This document shows positions 9,003-16,737 of a stretch of 64,000 bases of DNA, piece after piece (positions within the stretch are counted from its first letter, which is position 1; every line of letters begins with the position of its first letter). The notes under the pieces are model-generated. The model was not told where the DNA came from and searched no databases. It saw nothing but the letters and a program-made list of their open reading frames with translations. Position numbers and translations under genes: made by a program. The stretch comes from Bacteroidales bacterium. Its GTDB lineage: Bacteria; Bacteroidota; Bacteroidia; Bacteroidales; UBA932. The stretch spans positions 1-64,000 of the forward strand of contig JAFZFH010000126.1 in assembly GCA_017555965.1 (NCBI GenBank). Reading direction: 5' to 3'.

Positions 9003-9584
9003 ATGGAAGAAAATACACAATACTACGAAACATATGAGGCAAACCTCCTCAAGGAGATGCTCAGAATGTGTACCAGCCTCGGAATGCTCGACGGAGAACT
9101 TCTGAAATCTGAAGACATCGACCAGAAGTGGAAGGAGTGGGCACCTGACTATATCGCAGAAGCCCTTCCGGAAGTGAACAGCTACCCTGAATTCGCAATC
9201 GCATGTGCAGGCTACGCAGGAATGGCGGCAGCACAGTGGTGGGACGAGGATTGGGGACGCCATCACGGAGCAAAATATGAAAGTCTCCACGGTCCTAGAG
9301 GATTCGACGACATGGACGAGTTCATCGTACAGAACATCCTGAAGCTCGAACTCACATCTTCAGATGCAAAGCAGATCATGAACATCCTCCTCTGCTGCGC
9401 ACAGAAGGCGACAACCTTCATCCAGCACGAGCACATCGAGGCACAGACAGTGAAGGCATTCCACATCTTCGCCCGCACCGTCCAGGTAATGTTCCGTATC
9501 GGAGCAGCCCTCCAGCTCAAGCGTCTGGGCTACAAGTTCCATAAGGTGGACCTCAGCCGTGCAGGAATGAAACCTCTTTCATAA
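9003..9584 (+). CDS. conserved hypothetical protein, 193 residues
   Basis: I do not recognise a named family. The protein starts MEENTQYYETYEANLLKEML and looks soluble and mostly alpha-helical, with no signal peptide or convincing membrane segment. Notable features are a tryptophan-rich stretch (AAQWWDEDWGRHHG, about residues 77-90), two adjacent cysteines in NILLCCAQKA, and histidines in IQHEHIEAQ. Codon use matches its neighbours. It stands alone between two terminators with its own -7 element, so it is probably a monocistronic gene. Confidence 0.75.
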   Translation: MEENTQYYETYEANLLKEMLRMCTSLGMLDGELLKSEDIDQKWKEWAPDYIAEALPEVNSYPEFAIACAGYAGMAAAQWWDEDWGRHHGAKYESLHGPRGFDDMDEFIVQNILKLELTSSDAKQIMNILLCCAQKATTFIQHEHIEAQTVKAFHIFARTVQVMFRIGAALQLKRLGYKFHKVDLSRAGMKPLS

Positions 9585-9592
9585 CAGACAAT

Positions 9593-9628
9593 AAAAAATC
9601 CGAATGCTTCACAACATTCGGATTTTTT
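9593..9628. terminator. bidirectional terminator
   Basis: AAAAAATCCGAATG pairs with CATTCGGATTTTTT in a 14-bp perfect stem with an eight-base loop between two convergent genes. The A-run and T-run make it usable in both directions. Confidence 0.9.
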
Positions 9629-9629
9629 G

Positions 9630-10382
9630 TCATTTCTCAACAAGTCTTACCTCGTAAAGTTTCGGCCAGTTCTTGCCGGTGAGGTATATCTTCTTTGTTA
9701 CAGGATTGTATGCAATTCCATTAAGTACGTCGGTATCAGGCGTATACAACGACTTCGGAAGCAGTCCTCTGCAGTCGATCACGCCCTCCACCTTTCCGTT
9801 CTTCGGGTTGATGATGACGATCTCATCTGTAGTATAGACATTGGCCCAGACTTTACCGTCAATGTATTCAAGTTCATTCAGCCACCTTACAGGTCTGCCG
9901 TCGATTGTGACCAGCTGCTTGCGCTCAAGGGCAAACTGATCGTTCATGAAGAAGAGGTTTGCAGATCCGTCCGATGCAATCAGCTGTTTTCCGTCTGTGG
10001 TGATTCCCCAACCTTCGCGAGGATATTTCCATGTCGACTTGTACTGCAAAGTCTTGGCATCATAGATGAATGCCACTCTTGACTCCCATGTAAGGATATA
10101 GAGATTATCATCGAATACCACCGAACCTTCCACGAAATACTGTCTGTCAAAGTTGAGTCTTTCAAGAGCGTTGCCGGTCTCCATATCGACCTTTCTGAAA
10201 GTGGACTTTCCATGAACTCCGGTACTTTCATACATCTGTCCTTCATGAAAGAAGAGACCCTGAGTATATGAATCCGTATCGTGGGGATACTCAGCCACAA
10301 CCTCCAGCACATATTCACGCACCTTCGCTTCCGAGCAGGAAAGAAGGAGAAAAGACATCATTATGGCTGAAATAATTCTCAT
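9630..10382 (-). CDS. glutaminyl-peptide cyclotransferase, lipoprotein
   Basis: From the ATG at 10382 the protein has 250 residues and begins MRIISAIMMSFLLLSC, a lipoprotein signal with the cysteine at residue 16. The mature part shows the beta-propeller glutamine cyclotransferase pattern (PHDTDSYTQGLFFHEGQMYE, ESTGVHGKSTFRKVD, WLNELEYIDGKVWANVY, LNGIAYNP). This family converts N-terminal glutamine to pyroglutamate. In Bacteroidota such enzymes act on exported proteins whose new N-terminus after signal cleavage is glutamine. A TTG codon at 10406 would add eight residues and spoil the signal peptide, so the ATG is preferred. Confidence 0.9.
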   Translation of the reverse strand: MRIISAIMMSFLLLSCSEAKVREYVLEVVAEYPHDTDSYTQGLFFHEGQMYESTGVHGKSTFRKVDMETGNALERLNFDRQYFVEGSVVFDDNLYILTWESRVAFIYDAKTLQYKSTWKYPREGWGITTDGKQLIASDGSANLFFMNDQFALERKQLVTIDGRPVRWLNELEYIDGKVWANVYTTDEIVIINPKNGKVEGVIDCRGLLPKSLYTPDTDVLNGIAYNPVTKKIYLTGKNWPKLYEVRLVEK

Positions 10383-10441
10383 AAAAACGCATTTAACAGG
10401 CCACAAAAGTAGTCAAAAAATGCAATTTGAGAAAATAATGT

Positions 10442-10449
10442 TAACTTTG
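10442..10449 (+). promoter_or_regulatory. -7 element (TAACTTTG) before the steroid-reductase-like operon
   Basis: TAACTTTG lies 20 bp before the ATG at 10470. The nearest TTG is only 12 bp upstream of it, so the -33 half is unclear. Confidence 0.45.
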
Positions 10450-10469
10450 CATTTTGTAACTTTTACAGC

Positions 10470-11252
10470 ATGATCAGTACATATTACACAATAATGGCCT
10501 CAATGGCTGTCATGGCAGTCATCGTATTCGTCGCCTTGTTCTTCTTCAAGGCCGGCTACGGCTACCTGTCGACTTCCAACTGGGGGCCAAAGATAAGCAA
10601 CAGGACAGCATGGGTGATAATGGAAGCACCTGCCTTCCTGTTCCTGCTGTATTACACTGTAAGATTTGCAATGTCCGGCATCGATACCGGAAACTCAAAG
10701 GCAGTACTCTACATTATGGCAGGCCTTTACCTTCTGCACTACTTCCAGAGGTCGTTCATATTCCCTCTGATGATGCGAGGTAAGAGCACAATGCCGGTCG
10801 CAATCATGCTGATGGGACTGGTATTCAACACATTGAATGCATATCTGATCGCAGGATGGCTCTATGGCGAAGCACCTGCAGGAATGTATGGAACAGACTG
10901 GTTCCTCAGCCCGCAGTTCATCATCGGCACAGCGATATTCTTCATCGGAATGGCAATCAACCTCCATTCGGACCATGTGATCCGCAATCTGCGCAAGCCT
11001 GGAGACACAAAGCACTATATCCCTAGAAAGGGTTTCTATAAATACGTGACATCCGCAAACTATTTCGGAGAATTCACTGAATGGGTAGGATACGCCATCC
11101 TGACGTGGTCGCCTGCAGGAGCTCTCTTTGCGGTATGGACATTCGCAAACCTCGCACCTCGTGCAAAGTCGCTGACAGCGAAGTACGAAGCCGAGTTCGG
11201 AGAAGAATACAGAAAATTGAACAAGAAACATATAATACCATTCATCTGGTAG
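10470..11252 (+). CDS. steroid 5-alpha-reductase family membrane protein
   Basis: The 260-residue protein has six or seven hydrophobic segments. Its C-terminal third (NLHSDHVIRNLRKPGDTKHY, SANYFGEFTEWVGYA, ending IIPFIW) closely follows the NADPH-binding end of the mammalian type 1 steroid 5-alpha-reductase. E52 in WVIMEAPAF and Y91 in LHYFQRSF sit where the catalytic glutamate 57 and tyrosine 91 of the human type 2 enzyme sit. The family reduces delta-4 double bonds of 3-oxosteroids using NADPH in the inner membrane. The next gene, 2 bp away, is an Old Yellow Enzyme-like flavoprotein. A 3-oxo-delta-4 steroid or bile-acid intermediate is the likely substrate class; the exact one is inference. 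Confidence 0.88.
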   Translation: MISTYYTIMASMAVMAVIVFVALFFFKAGYGYLSTSNWGPKISNRTAWVIMEAPAFLFLLYYTVRFAMSGIDTGNSKAVLYIMAGLYLLHYFQRSFIFPLMMRGKSTMPVAIMLMGLVFNTLNAYLIAGWLYGEAPAGMYGTDWFLSPQFIIGTAIFFIGMAINLHSDHVIRNLRKPGDTKHYIPRKGFYKYVTSANYFGEFTEWVGYAILTWSPAGALFAVWTFANLAPRAKSLTAKYEAEFGEEYRKLNKKHIIPFIW

Positions 11253-11254
11253 AA

Positions 11255-12511
11255 ATGAGCGAACTATTCACACCATATAAGATCGGACCGATCGAACTTA
11301 AGAACCGCACCATCAGGTCAGCGGCGTTCGAGGCAATGTGCCCCGGACAGCGTCCGTCAAAAGAATTGTTTGACTACCACACGGCTGTAGCACGCGGTGG
11401 CATCGGAATGACAACAGTAGCATATGCAGCAGTATGCAGAAGCGGACTCTCGTTCGAGAATCAGCTCTGGATGCGTGAGGAGATCGTACCTGAACTCAAG
11501 AAGCTTACTGACGCGATCCACGCAGAAGGAGCGAAGGCATCGATCCAGCTCGGCCATTGCGGAAACATGTCCCACAGAACGATCTGCGGATGCATGCCGT
11601 ATGGAGCTAGCCGAGGCTTCAACCTCTACTCTCCTACCTTTGTCCAGAAGATGAACATGAAGCAGATCAACGAGGTTGCTGATGCATACGGAAAGGCGGT
11701 AGAGCTTGCAATCGAAGCAGGATTCGACGCCATCGAGATCCATGCAGGACACGGCTACCTTATCTCGCAGTTCCTCTCCCCTTATACAAACAAGAGACGA
11801 GATGAATTCGGAGGAAGCCTCGAAAACCGCATGCGTTTCATGAGGATGTGTGTAAGCAAGGCGGTGGAAGCAGGAAAGGGAAAGGTTGCTCTTTTTGCAA
11901 AACTTAACACCAGAGACGGTTTCAAGGGCGGTCAGGAGACTGACGAGCTCATCGAGGTGGCAAAGGAGCTGCGAAATCTCGGCATTGAATCAATCGTGCT
12001 TTCAGGTGGCTTTGTCAGCCGTCATCCTCAGTATGTGATGCGCGGACAGTTCCCTGTCAAGACCATAGTCCACTACTTCCCTTGGAGCAAATGGTGGCTC
12101 AAGCTCGGAGTATCACTGGCAGGAAAGATTGTAGCGCCTACAGTGCCGTTCAAAAAGCTTTTCTTCATGGAGGACGCTCTCAAATTCCGACAGGCGATGC
12201 CTGATTTCCCATTTGTATATGTGGGCGGAGTGGTTTCGAGAGAGACTGCAGATGAGGCTGTCGACAAGGGCTTCCCTATGATTCAGATGGGTAGAGCCGT
12301 ACTCGAGGACACAGACTTCGTGAACAAGATGCAGGCTGACGAAAACCATTGCAGCGGCTGTTCACACAGCAACTTCTGCATCGGAAGAATGTACTCTAAA
12401 TCAATGCAGTGCCACAAGCACTGCGAAGACATCACTCCTGAGCTCCGTAAAGAGGTCGAGAGGATGAACAGAGAAAATGACAAGATCGAGCGCAAGCTCG
12501 GATACAGATAG
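11255..12511 (+). CDS. Old Yellow Enzyme-like NADH:flavin oxidoreductase
   Basis: From ATG 11255 the protein has 418 residues and is a single FMN barrel: SELFTPYKIGPIELKNRTIR at the start, IQLGHCGNMSH near residue 98, EIHAGHGYLISQFLSPYTNK at 161-180, and YVGGVVSRET near 322. It lacks the C-terminal FAD/NAD domain of 2,4-dienoyl-CoA reductases and BaiCD. A cysteine cluster, C366-x2-C369-x5-C375-x10-C386-x3-C390, resembles the iron-sulfur site of that subfamily with altered spacing. It is translated 2 bp after the 5-alpha-reductase-like gene. OYE homologues in gut bacteria reduce delta-4 or delta-1 bonds of 3-oxosteroids, so complementary stereochemistry (5-beta) is plausible but unproven. A longer in-frame start within the upstream gene is rejected. 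Confidence 0.88.
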   Translation: MSELFTPYKIGPIELKNRTIRSAAFEAMCPGQRPSKELFDYHTAVARGGIGMTTVAYAAVCRSGLSFENQLWMREEIVPELKKLTDAIHAEGAKASIQLGHCGNMSHRTICGCMPYGASRGFNLYSPTFVQKMNMKQINEVADAYGKAVELAIEAGFDAIEIHAGHGYLISQFLSPYTNKRRDEFGGSLENRMRFMRMCVSKAVEAGKGKVALFAKLNTRDGFKGGQETDELIEVAKELRNLGIESIVLSGGFVSRHPQYVMRGQFPVKTIVHYFPWSKWWLKLGVSLAGKIVAPTVPFKKLFFMEDALKFRQAMPDFPFVYVGGVVSRETADEAVDKGFPMIQMGRAVLEDTDFVNKMQADENHCSGCSHSNFCIGRMYSKSMQCHKHCEDITPELRKEVERMNRENDKIERKLGYR

Positions 12512-12522
12512 TTCTTGGAAAT

Positions 12523-12849
12523 ACAGGTGGAACGCTTCTGTCGCTGAAGCTTGCTTCAGAGGAAAGTCCGGACTGGGAAGGGCACCCTGCTGTGGAAAGC
12601 ACAGATGGGAGTAATTTTATGAATGCCGTAACAGAAAACAAACCGCCCGCAAGGGTAAGGGTGAAACCGTGAGGTAAGAGCTCACGACGTCATATGGCGA
12701 CATATGGCGGTGACGGCACCAGGGCCAGCAAGACCATGTATACCGGAATGCCCTTTCGAGGGCAAAAGGGCTGCCCGCTCTTTTCCGGGGGGTAGGTTGC
12801 GAAGATAAATGACAGATTAAAACAGAAACCGGCTTACGGTTCCACCTGT
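12523..12849 (+). ncRNA. rnpB: RNase P RNA (bacterial type A)
   Basis: The interval opens and closes with an 11-bp P1 stem, ACAGGTGGAAC with GTTCCACCTGT. It contains the diagnostic GAGGAAAGTCCGGAC in the 5' half and ACAGAAACCGGCTTACGG in the 3' half, the conserved strands of the P4 catalytic core. Length, about 327 nt, is normal. A T-run follows P1 and probably terminates it. It begins 11 bases after the stop codon of the flavoprotein gene; no clean promoter is visible between them. It may be processed from a shared transcript or use a promoter inside the end of that gene. Confidence 0.96.
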
Positions 12850-12866
12850 TTTTATACAAAATTCTC

Positions 12867-12897
12867 TTGCAGAGATAAGGCGGATTTGTTATCTTTG
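12867..12897 (+). promoter_or_regulatory. promoter (TTG-20-TATCTTTG) of the DUF1846 gene
   Basis: TTG at 12867-12869 and TATCTTTG at 12890-12897 are 20 bp apart. The ATG at 12906 is nine bases after the -7 element, so the transcript has almost no leader. Confidence 0.7.
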
Positions 12898-12905
12898 TAT
12901 CCCGT

Positions 12906-14372
12906 ATGAAAACGGGATTTGATAACGAAAAGTATCTTAAGATACAGTCCGAACAGATCAAGAAACGCATCGAGCAGTTCGGAGACAAACTCTACCTCGA
13001 ATTCGGAGGTAAATTATTCGACGACAACCATGCCAGCCGTGTACTGCCGGGCTTCAAGCCTGACAGCAAGCTTGACATGCTCAAGCAGCTCAAGGATGAG
13101 GCAGAAATAATCATTGTAATCAGCTCAAAGGATATCGAAAAGAATAAGGTCCGTGGTGACCTCGGTATCACATATGATGAGGATGTGCTTCGTCTTAAGG
13201 GTGAGTTCGAGAAGGTAGGTTTCTATGTAAGCAGCGTCGTGATGACCCACTATAACGGTCAGTCAAGCGCAGATGCATACAGAACCCGTCTCGAAAGAAA
13301 AGGCATCAAGGTATACTATCATTATACAATCGAAGGATATCCTAACAATGTCGCACTCATCGACTCTGACGAAGGATTCGGAAAGAATGACTATGTGGAG
13401 ACATCTCGTCCGCTCGTAGTCGTTACTGCCCCAGGTCCAGGAAGCGGAAAGATGGCGGTATGTCTCAGCCAGCTGTACCATGAGAACAAGCGTGACATCA
13501 AGGCCGGATATGCCAAATTCGAGACATTCCCTGTATGGAACCTCGCGCTCAAGCATCCTGTAAACATGGCATATGAGGCAGCGACTGCCGACCTCAATGA
13601 CGTGAACATGATCGACCCGTTCCATCTCGAGGCATACGGTACGATTGCAGCCAGCTACAACCGCGACATCGAGATATTCCCTGTACTCAGTGCATTGTTC
13701 GAGGGCATCTATGGCGATAGTCCGTACAAGTCCCCTACTGACATGGGAGTCAACATGATCGGATTCTGCTTGAAGGATGAAGATGTATGCTGCAATGCCG
13801 CAAGAGAGGAAATCATCAGAAGATATTATTACGCTCTCTGCAACCTTGCAGAAAAGGGCGACAATGAGAACGAGGTGAACAAGATTTCCCTGATCATGAA
13901 GCAGGCGAAGCTTACACCGGAATACAGAAGGACAACTGTAGCTGCACACGCAAGAAAGGAAGTCTGCGGAGTGGCCACTGCAGCCATCGAACTTCCGAAC
14001 GGAACAATCATCACATCTCGTACAAGTTCACTCCTTGGACCAAGCGCAGCGCTTATACTAAATGCGCTCAAGCACCTTGCAGAGATTCCGCATGAAATTA
14101 AGCTCATTTCTGAAGAGATGATCGCCCCTATCCAGAAGACAAAGGTAGAGTATCTCCACGGCCACAACCCTCGACTTCACACAGATGAGGTACTGGTTGC
14201 ACTCTCATTGCTCAGCATCAGGGACGAAAACTGCAGAAAGGCTCTCGACCAGCTGCCTAAGCTTAAAGGATGTCAGGTACACTCGACTGTAATGCTCAGC
14301 GAAGTAGACCATAAGGTATTCAAGAAACTTGGTGTAGGACTCACCTGCGACCCTGTCAAGAAGATTGAGTAG
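12906..14372 (+). CDS. DUF1846 domain-containing protein
   Basis: The 488-residue protein is a full-length DUF1846 member, beginning KTGFDNEKYLKIQSEQIKKR and containing LYLEFGGKLFDDNHASRVLP, VVVTAPGPGSGKMAVCLSQL (P-loop-like glycines near residues 176-182) and the C-terminal VHSTVMLSEVD. Structures are known for the family, but no agreed reaction is; a nucleotide or phosphate-binding role fits the glycine-rich loop. It is cytoplasmic with no signal. The start matches family members and lies almost on the predicted transcription start. Its 3' end overlaps the next gene by 8 bp. Confidence 0.9.
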   Translation: MKTGFDNEKYLKIQSEQIKKRIEQFGDKLYLEFGGKLFDDNHASRVLPGFKPDSKLDMLKQLKDEAEIIIVISSKDIEKNKVRGDLGITYDEDVLRLKGEFEKVGFYVSSVVMTHYNGQSSADAYRTRLERKGIKVYYHYTIEGYPNNVALIDSDEGFGKNDYVETSRPLVVVTAPGPGSGKMAVCLSQLYHENKRDIKAGYAKFETFPVWNLALKHPVNMAYEAATADLNDVNMIDPFHLEAYGTIAASYNRDIEIFPVLSALFEGIYGDSPYKSPTDMGVNMIGFCLKDEDVCCNAAREEIIRRYYYALCNLAEKGDNENEVNKISLIMKQAKLTPEYRRTTVAAHARKEVCGVATAAIELPNGTIITSRTSSLLGPSAALILNALKHLAEIPHEIKLISEEMIAPIQKTKVEYLHGHNPRLHTDEVLVALSLLSIRDENCRKALDQLPKLKGCQVHSTVMLSEVDHKVFKKLGVGLTCDPVKKIE

Positions 14373-15543
14373 AACCCTGCATATAATAATCAGCATAATT
14401 ATCCTTGCCATCAACACACATGTAAGTGACGGCAAGGATAGTTTGTCATATGACTGCATCTCTCACAGGATCACAGCAGAAATCCACGGCTCATACAACC
14501 TGCCTAATCACCATTACTACAACGGCGGAAATCCTTCAGGGAAAGTCATCGGCCCTGCCGGTTCATATCATCTGAAATACTCCTTCGCACTACCGTCTGA
14601 CAGCGGAAAAGGAAAGATGTATCCGGCAGTATATCAAGGTCTGGGACTCAGTTATCACACATTGTACAGCCATGATCTGACCGGATCGCCAGTCACCTTA
14701 TACCTGTTTCAGGGCGCAAGAGTCGCGGAGATTTCTCCAGAATGGTCATTCGGCTACGAATGGAATCTCGGATGGTCTTATGGATGGAAGCCGAATGGAG
14801 TGGTCAGTTCCAGAAGCAACATCTGCATAACTGTCGCTCTCCCTTTCTACTGGAAGCCATCCCCATCATGGGAAGTCCAGATCGGTCCTGAATACACCCA
14901 TTTCTCCAATGGAGACACATCCTTCCCGAACGGAGGAGCAAATCTGTTCGGCATAAAGGCTGGAATAACCCGCATATATGGCAATGATATGGACAGATGT
15001 CCCGGCAGATCCTTTTTCGCCCCAGAAGAAGAGCTAAAGGAATCCATGTTCAAGGATCGGATACATTATGACATCATGGCATACGGAGCATGGAGGTCTG
15101 CAAGAATCGTAAGCAATTCCAGTTTCCATCTGATAAACAGACCTTTTGTCCTGGGCGGAATAAACTTCAACCCGCTGTACAGACTTAACAGATATTTTTG
15201 TGCAGGTCCTGCTCTCGACCTGCAGACCGACACAAGTACCGGCCTTCATGACCCGATAGTCTCAGAAAACAATGGAGAACTGATAAGCTATTCATCTCCA
15301 AGTTTTTGGGATCAGACATCATGCGGTCTGTCTGTAAGAGGAGAACTCCAGATGCCATACTTTTCGATCAACCTGGGAGTCGGACACAATGTCATCGGAA
15401 ACATCTCAGATACAAAAAGATTCTATACTACATACAATCTCAAGACATTCGTCAGCAAGAAAATGTTCTTATGTTTAGGATACCGTCTGAGCTTCCTCCA
15501 ATACACCCATAACCTCATGTTCGGAATCGGATTCAGGTTATAA
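14365..15543 (+). CDS. PagL-like acyloxyacyl hydrolase (outer membrane)
   Basis: Translation appears to start at TTG 14365, inside the end of the DUF1846 gene. It gives a basic, hydrophobic signal peptide (RTLHIIISIIILAINTHVSDG) split here as RTLHIIISII and ILAINTHVSDG, then a 370-residue beta-strand-rich domain. THFSNGDTSFPNGGANLFG at residues 178-196 contains the His-x-Ser-Asn motif of lipid A 3-O-deacylase PagL (H179, S181). PagL enzymes remove an ester-linked acyl chain from lipid A in the outer membrane. The protein is roughly twice the size of proteobacterial PagL and resembles the longer Bacteroidota versions, whose substrate is not settled. No in-frame ATG would keep the signal peptide. 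Confidence 0.75.
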   Translation: MSRTLHIIISIIILAINTHVSDGKDSLSYDCISHRITAEIHGSYNLPNHHYYNGGNPSGKVIGPAGSYHLKYSFALPSDSGKGKMYPAVYQGLGLSYHTLYSHDLTGSPVTLYLFQGARVAEISPEWSFGYEWNLGWSYGWKPNGVVSSRSNICITVALPFYWKPSPSWEVQIGPEYTHFSNGDTSFPNGGANLFGIKAGITRIYGNDMDRCPGRSFFAPEEELKESMFKDRIHYDIMAYGAWRSARIVSNSSFHLINRPFVLGGINFNPLYRLNRYFCAGPALDLQTDTSTGLHDPIVSENNGELISYSSPSFWDQTSCGLSVRGELQMPYFSINLGVGHNVIGNISDTKRFYTTYNLKTFVSKKMFLCLGYRLSFLQYTHNLMFGIGFRL

Positions 15544-15584
15544 TAATATCTTCGATAATTGCTAGTTATTTCAGCAAGAATAAC

Positions 15585-15592
15585 TAAATTTG
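15585..15592 (+). promoter_or_regulatory. -7 element (TAAATTTG) before the GNAT-like gene
   Basis: TAAATTTG lies 19 bp before the ATG at 15612. A TTG at 15559-15561 is 23 bp upstream, slightly beyond the usual spacing. Confidence 0.5.
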
Positions 15593-15611
15593 CAATATAA
15601 ACCCCACATTC

Positions 15612-16700
15612 ATGGAACCAATAATCGCCCCTGTAAGCCTTGAAATCCTCAAGGCGGAGTTGACTCCTAACAAGAAATTAAGGGACACAAATAAAAGCCA
15701 CAACGAGATTTATGTGATCAACCACCATGATTCACCTAACGTCATGAGGGAGATCGGACGTCTGCGCGAGGAAGCATTCCGCGATTCAGGTGGCGGAAGC
15801 GGACTTTCTATGGACATCGACGAGTTCGACACTATGGAAAACCCATATCAGCAGCTCATCGTCTGGGATCCGGATGCAGAAAGGATCTTGGGTGGTTACA
15901 GATACATACTCGGAAGCGACATCAAGCTTGATGAGAACGGACAGCCGTTGCTTGCAACGTCTCACATGTTCCATTTTTCAGAGAAGTTCATCAAGGACTA
16001 TCTTCCTTACACCATAGAGCTCGGACGCAGTTTCGTATCTCCTGAGTACCAGAGCAGCAAGGCAGGTACAAAGGCTTTATTCGCATTGGACAACCTTTGG
16101 GACGGCTTAGGTGCACTCGGCATCATCAATCCGACCATGAAGTACTTCTTCGGAAAGATGACCATGTATCCTGAATATAACCGCCAGGCAAGAGACCTTA
16201 TCCAGCACTTCCTTTTCAAGCATTTCAAAGACAAGGACAAGCTCGTCACTCCTATGGATCCGCTTGTAATCGAGACAGATAAGGCATACATGGACAGCAT
16301 TCTGACCGAGACAGAGTTCAAGAGCGACTACAGACTTCTCAATGCTGAAGTCCGCAGACTCGGCGAAAACATTCCGCCTCTTGTAAACTCATACATGAGT
16401 CTCTCTCCTACCATGAAGACATTCGGCGGAGGTATCAACCATGAATTCAGCGAAGCCGAGGAAACTTGTATCCTCATTGCATTCGACGAGATTCATGAAG
16501 CGAAGAAGGCAAGACACATCGATTCGTACATCGATGAGAGAGTCAGAAAGATCAGAGACCGCTTCCCTCTCTTTGTAGAGAACACGGGTGCAGACCTGAG
16601 AATGATGCTTATGCAGAAACGCGAGCAGGTTCAGGCCAGAATCAAGGCAAGACGCAAAGTCCGCAAAGACAAGAAAGAAGCAAAGAAAGCTGCAAAATAA
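15612..16700 (+). CDS. GlsB-like acyl-ACP-dependent N-acyltransferase (GNAT fold)
   Basis: The 362-residue protein has the autoinducer-synthase/OlsB-type GNAT pattern: VMREIGRLREEAFRDSGGGS, DIDEFDTMENPYQQLIVWDP, RILGGYRYILG, TIELGRSFVSPEYQSSKAG and a lysine-rich tail (last 30 residues). In Bacteroides the protein with this arrangement is GlsB, which N-acylates glycine in the first step of glycine-lipid synthesis; equivalence here rests on remembered motif similarity. The partner O-acyltransferase GlsA is not adjacent. The gene has its own -7 element and ends in a strong terminator. Confidence 0.75.
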   Translation: MEPIIAPVSLEILKAELTPNKKLRDTNKSHNEIYVINHHDSPNVMREIGRLREEAFRDSGGGSGLSMDIDEFDTMENPYQQLIVWDPDAERILGGYRYILGSDIKLDENGQPLLATSHMFHFSEKFIKDYLPYTIELGRSFVSPEYQSSKAGTKALFALDNLWDGLGALGIINPTMKYFFGKMTMYPEYNRQARDLIQHFLFKHFKDKDKLVTPMDPLVIETDKAYMDSILTETEFKSDYRLLNAEVRRLGENIPPLVNSYMSLSPTMKTFGGGINHEFSEAEETCILIAFDEIHEAKKARHIDSYIDERVRKIRDRFPLFVENTGADLRMMLMQKREQVQARIKARRKVRKDKKEAKKAAK

Positions 16701-16737
16701 AGAAACGGTTCATGTTGTCGACATGAACCGTTTCTTT
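16699..16737. terminator. bidirectional terminator, 17-bp perfect stem
   Basis: AAAGAAACGGTTCATGT pairs with ACATGAACCGTTTCTTT across a five-base loop. It starts within the stop codon of the plus-strand gene and overlaps the last two bases of the minus-strand gene, so it serves both. Confidence 0.9.

Noticed and set aside
11081-11254. Longer translation start for the OYE-like gene
   Set aside because: It would overlap the upstream reductase gene for 172 bp with unrelated sequence; family proteins begin at SELFTPYKIG.
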